DNA from: CAYLPJ01 sp964385465
GTDB lineage: Bacteria > Planctomycetota > Phycisphaerae > SM23-33
NCBI GenBank assembly: GCA_964385465.1
Contig: CAYLPJ010000021.1
Span: forward strand, 22,917 to 86,916
Length of the DNA: 64,000 nucleotides
Reading direction: 5' to 3'
Shown here: in pieces, positions 62,369 through 64,000 of the stretch
How positions within the stretch are numbered: position 1 is the stretch's first letter
How the letters are laid out: each line of letters starts with the position of its first letter
Made by a program: the position numbers and the translations under genes
The notes under the pieces: generated by a model
The model's database searches: none
The model's input: only the letters and a program-made list of their open reading frames with translations
What the model was told of the DNA's origin: nothing

Positions 62369-63925
62369 ATGTCTTGGGAGATTTTCCGTTCGTTGGGGTC
62401 GGTTTTCGCGCTCGTGGCGTGTGCGGTGCTGTTGGCCGCGACGCCGGCGCGGAGTGAGACGCTCTACGGGGTCGGCCGGTACAACGGGATTCACTACCCC
62501 GGTGTCTTCGCGATCGACACGGAGACGGGGCGGGTGGGGATGGTGTTGCCGACGCCGGACGCCCAGTGGTTCGGAGCGACCGACGCCCCGGAGCCGGACG
62601 CGTTCTACGCCGTCCACAATGACAACAACCAGTCGGACCTGTACCGGATCGACACGGCAAGCTGGCAGGCCGTGCACGTGGGGACGACCGGGAGCGTCGA
62701 GATGAAGGAACTGGCCTACGACGAGAGCGCCGGCACGCTGTACGGGACCGACTACCAAAGCCTGTACACCCTCGCGGGAGGCACGCCGACGCTGGTGGGT
62801 CCGCACGGCAATCGCCCCAGCGGCGACCCGATCGACAACGTCTGGTCGCTGGACGCCTCCGGTACGGCCGGCGAGCCGCTTCAGGGCTCCGTCTGGTACA
62901 ACCCCGCGGACCCCAACAGCGACGCCTACGCGTTCGACCAGGCCACCGGCGACGGCACGCGGCTGGGGCCCGCCGGCGTCGATCGGATGACCGACGTGTG
63001 CTTCAGCTCGGCCAGCGGGACGCTCTACGGCATCAGCAACAGTGTGCCGGGCAGCGACCCGCCGCAAATCCACGAGCTGGACGCCGACGGCGCGGTCGTC
63101 GAGAGCACCACGCTCTCCCAGCCGCTGGCGAACATCCTCGGCCTGGGCAATGTCACGCCGCCGGGCCCGGCGCCCACGGCCGTCGAGCCGGCGCCCGTGC
63201 TGCTTCAGCCCGGCTACACCACGCGGGCTTCCGTCGACGCGGGCGCGGCGATCTTCCAGAGCATGCCTCTGCCGCAGCCCGTTGACGAGGATCACCAGGA
63301 AGACAGCGACGACGTGATCGACGGATCAGCGTCGGCCGGGGCGCTGGCGAGCGTGGATGTGCCGGGGATCGGCGAGTCCTCGTCCGACGGCGCGGCGACG
63401 CTCGATGCGCAGCAGACCGAGGGGCGGGTCGAGTTGCACAGCCACATCGAGTACGCCTTCGACGGCAACGCCGTGCCCGACTACTTCGCCACAGCGCAAG
63501 CGACCTGCCAGGCCGGCGCCCTCGCGGACCTTCTGATCGAGCCGACGGACACGGTGCCCGCCGGGCAGCCCGGGCGGCTCATCGTGGACGTGGGATGGGT
63601 CGAGAGCGACACCATCTGGGAAGTGGAGATCCTCGACGCGTCGGGATCGTCGGTTCTGTACCTGTGCTCCGAGGCCGGCGACAACGCCGGGCGCTATGAG
63701 GCGGACATCACCGTCGGCGAGGTCTACTCCTGCGAGTACGAACTGTACGGCGAGTGGGTCGGCGACAGCATGTCCCCCCCCGGCGGACAGCTTTCCGAGC
63801 ACGGCGCTCCGGATCAGTGGATCACGTTCGGCGCCATCGGCGAGGTCCCCGAGCCGGGCACACTGGGCCTGCTGGCGGTCGCCGGGCTCGGGGTGATCCG
63901 CCGCCGGCGTCGGCGGCGGTTCTGA
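62369..63925 (+). CDS. Secreted PEP-CTERM protein, beta-propeller-like
   Basis: Protein of 518 residues with signal peptide (about 1-28) and a C-terminal VPEPGTLGLLAVAGL signal with an RRRRRRRF tail. The first 290 residues repeat ETLYGVGRYNG, GTLYGTDYQSLYTL and GTLYGISNSVPG units, like a loose propeller. Residues 300-500 are acidic and form a separate domain. It probably is exported and anchored or cut by an exosortase. AGAAGGGAG is the ribosome site. It sits between the two copies of the TPR-gene tail. Confidence 0.82.
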   Translation: MSWEIFRSLGSVFALVACAVLLAATPARSETLYGVGRYNGIHYPGVFAIDTETGRVGMVLPTPDAQWFGATDAPEPDAFYAVHNDNNQSDLYRIDTASWQAVHVGTTGSVEMKELAYDESAGTLYGTDYQSLYTLAGGTPTLVGPHGNRPSGDPIDNVWSLDASGTAGEPLQGSVWYNPADPNSDAYAFDQATGDGTRLGPAGVDRMTDVCFSSASGTLYGISNSVPGSDPPQIHELDADGAVVESTTLSQPLANILGLGNVTPPGPAPTAVEPAPVLLQPGYTTRASVDAGAAIFQSMPLPQPVDEDHQEDSDDVIDGSASAGALASVDVPGIGESSSDGAATLDAQQTEGRVELHSHIEYAFDGNAVPDYFATAQATCQAGALADLLIEPTDTVPAGQPGRLIVDVGWVESDTIWEVEILDASGSSVLYLCSEAGDNAGRYEADITVGEVYSCEYELYGEWVGDSMSPPGGQLSEHGAPDQWITFGAIGEVPEPGTLGLLAVAGLGVIRRRRRRRF

Positions 63926-63929
63926 ACTC

Positions 63930-64000
63930 TCACTGCTCCTTCATCTCCTCCTCGAGCTCGAAGTCCAGGAGCATGTCGCGGGCCTTGTCGGCGGCGCCGG
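63930..64000 (-). CDS. C-terminal end of a TPR-like protein (cut by window edge)
   Basis: Only 22 complete codons and the stop are visible: GAADKARDMLLDF then ELEEEMKEQ. The fuller copy of this tail at 61242 (ERLEAIVKGYPDTGAADKA) suggests a tetratricopeptide-type end. It converges with the PEP-CTERM gene with a 4-base gap. The rest lies outside the window. Confidence 0.6.
   Translation of the reverse strand, partial: GAADKARDMLLDFELEEEMKEQ

Overview
The window is about 64 kb of very GC-rich DNA from a bacterium with an outer membrane, most likely a planctomycete of the Phycisphaerae type. The evidence is two secreted proteins ending in PEP-CTERM sorting signals (VPEP followed by a hydrophobic stretch and an Arg tail), genes for Kdo synthesis and LPS export, many secreted one-off hydrolases, a PQQ-type beta-propeller, a sulfatase, a DUF1593-like protein and Gfo/Idh/MocA plus TIM-barrel epimerase genes. 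The taxonomic call is inference. No rRNA, tRNA, CRISPR array, integrase or transposase was found.

Layout. 1-11.3 kb: end of a family-5 solute-binding protein, PQQ propeller, PcRGLX/YetA-like (PL26-type) polysaccharide lyase with a HAD phosphatase, FmdB zinc ribbon, UbiE/MenG methyltransferase, an SDR without its catalytic residues, and a secreted gingipain-like (C25) peptidase. 11.3-17.7 kb: a 106-bp repeat, a Tat-exported TIM-barrel epimerase, a secreted metzincin protease, and an LplT-like MFS transporter overlapping an acyltransferase-ACP-acyl-ligase fusion (lysophospholipid salvage). 17.9-21 kb: GH88 hydrolase, cupin and Gfo/Idh/MocA dehydrogenase (uronide use). 21-27.9 kb: DsbD-like protein, HEAT-repeat protein, rpmH, MFS transporter, CYTH protein, site-2-type protease. 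28-35.7 kb: kdsD-kdsC-giant LptC/LptA-like protein (Kdo and LPS export), larE, ABC-2 permease.

35.8-43.1 kb is the most coherent system: three nitrogen-assimilation units, amtB-glnK-porin, amtB-glnK and glnA. Each has a canonical -24/-12 (sigma-54) promoter. Upstream of each lies a pair of dyad sites, a strong proximal one (core ACATAAATGT or a near match) and a weaker distal one 30-31 bp further out. The two GlnK proteins are identical and have Met at the position of the uridylylated Tyr51 of E. coli GlnB.

43-53.3 kb: TIM-barrel epimerase, VIT/VWA protein, PEP-CTERM protein, GAF/HD-GYP phosphodiesterase, then fmt-rsmB-smpB. 53.4-64 kb: second copy of the 106-bp repeat, an SNF-family transporter with a long C-terminal extension, an ECF sigma factor remnant, PAP2 phosphatase, sulfatase, DUF1593-like protein, a scrambled patch (TPR-gene tail fragment joined to a broken arylsulfotransferase), a PEP-CTERM protein, and the tail of a TPR-like gene at the right edge. 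A pair of GGACAC-type dyads around an AT-rich core occurs twice, near 46.7 kb and 56.3 kb.
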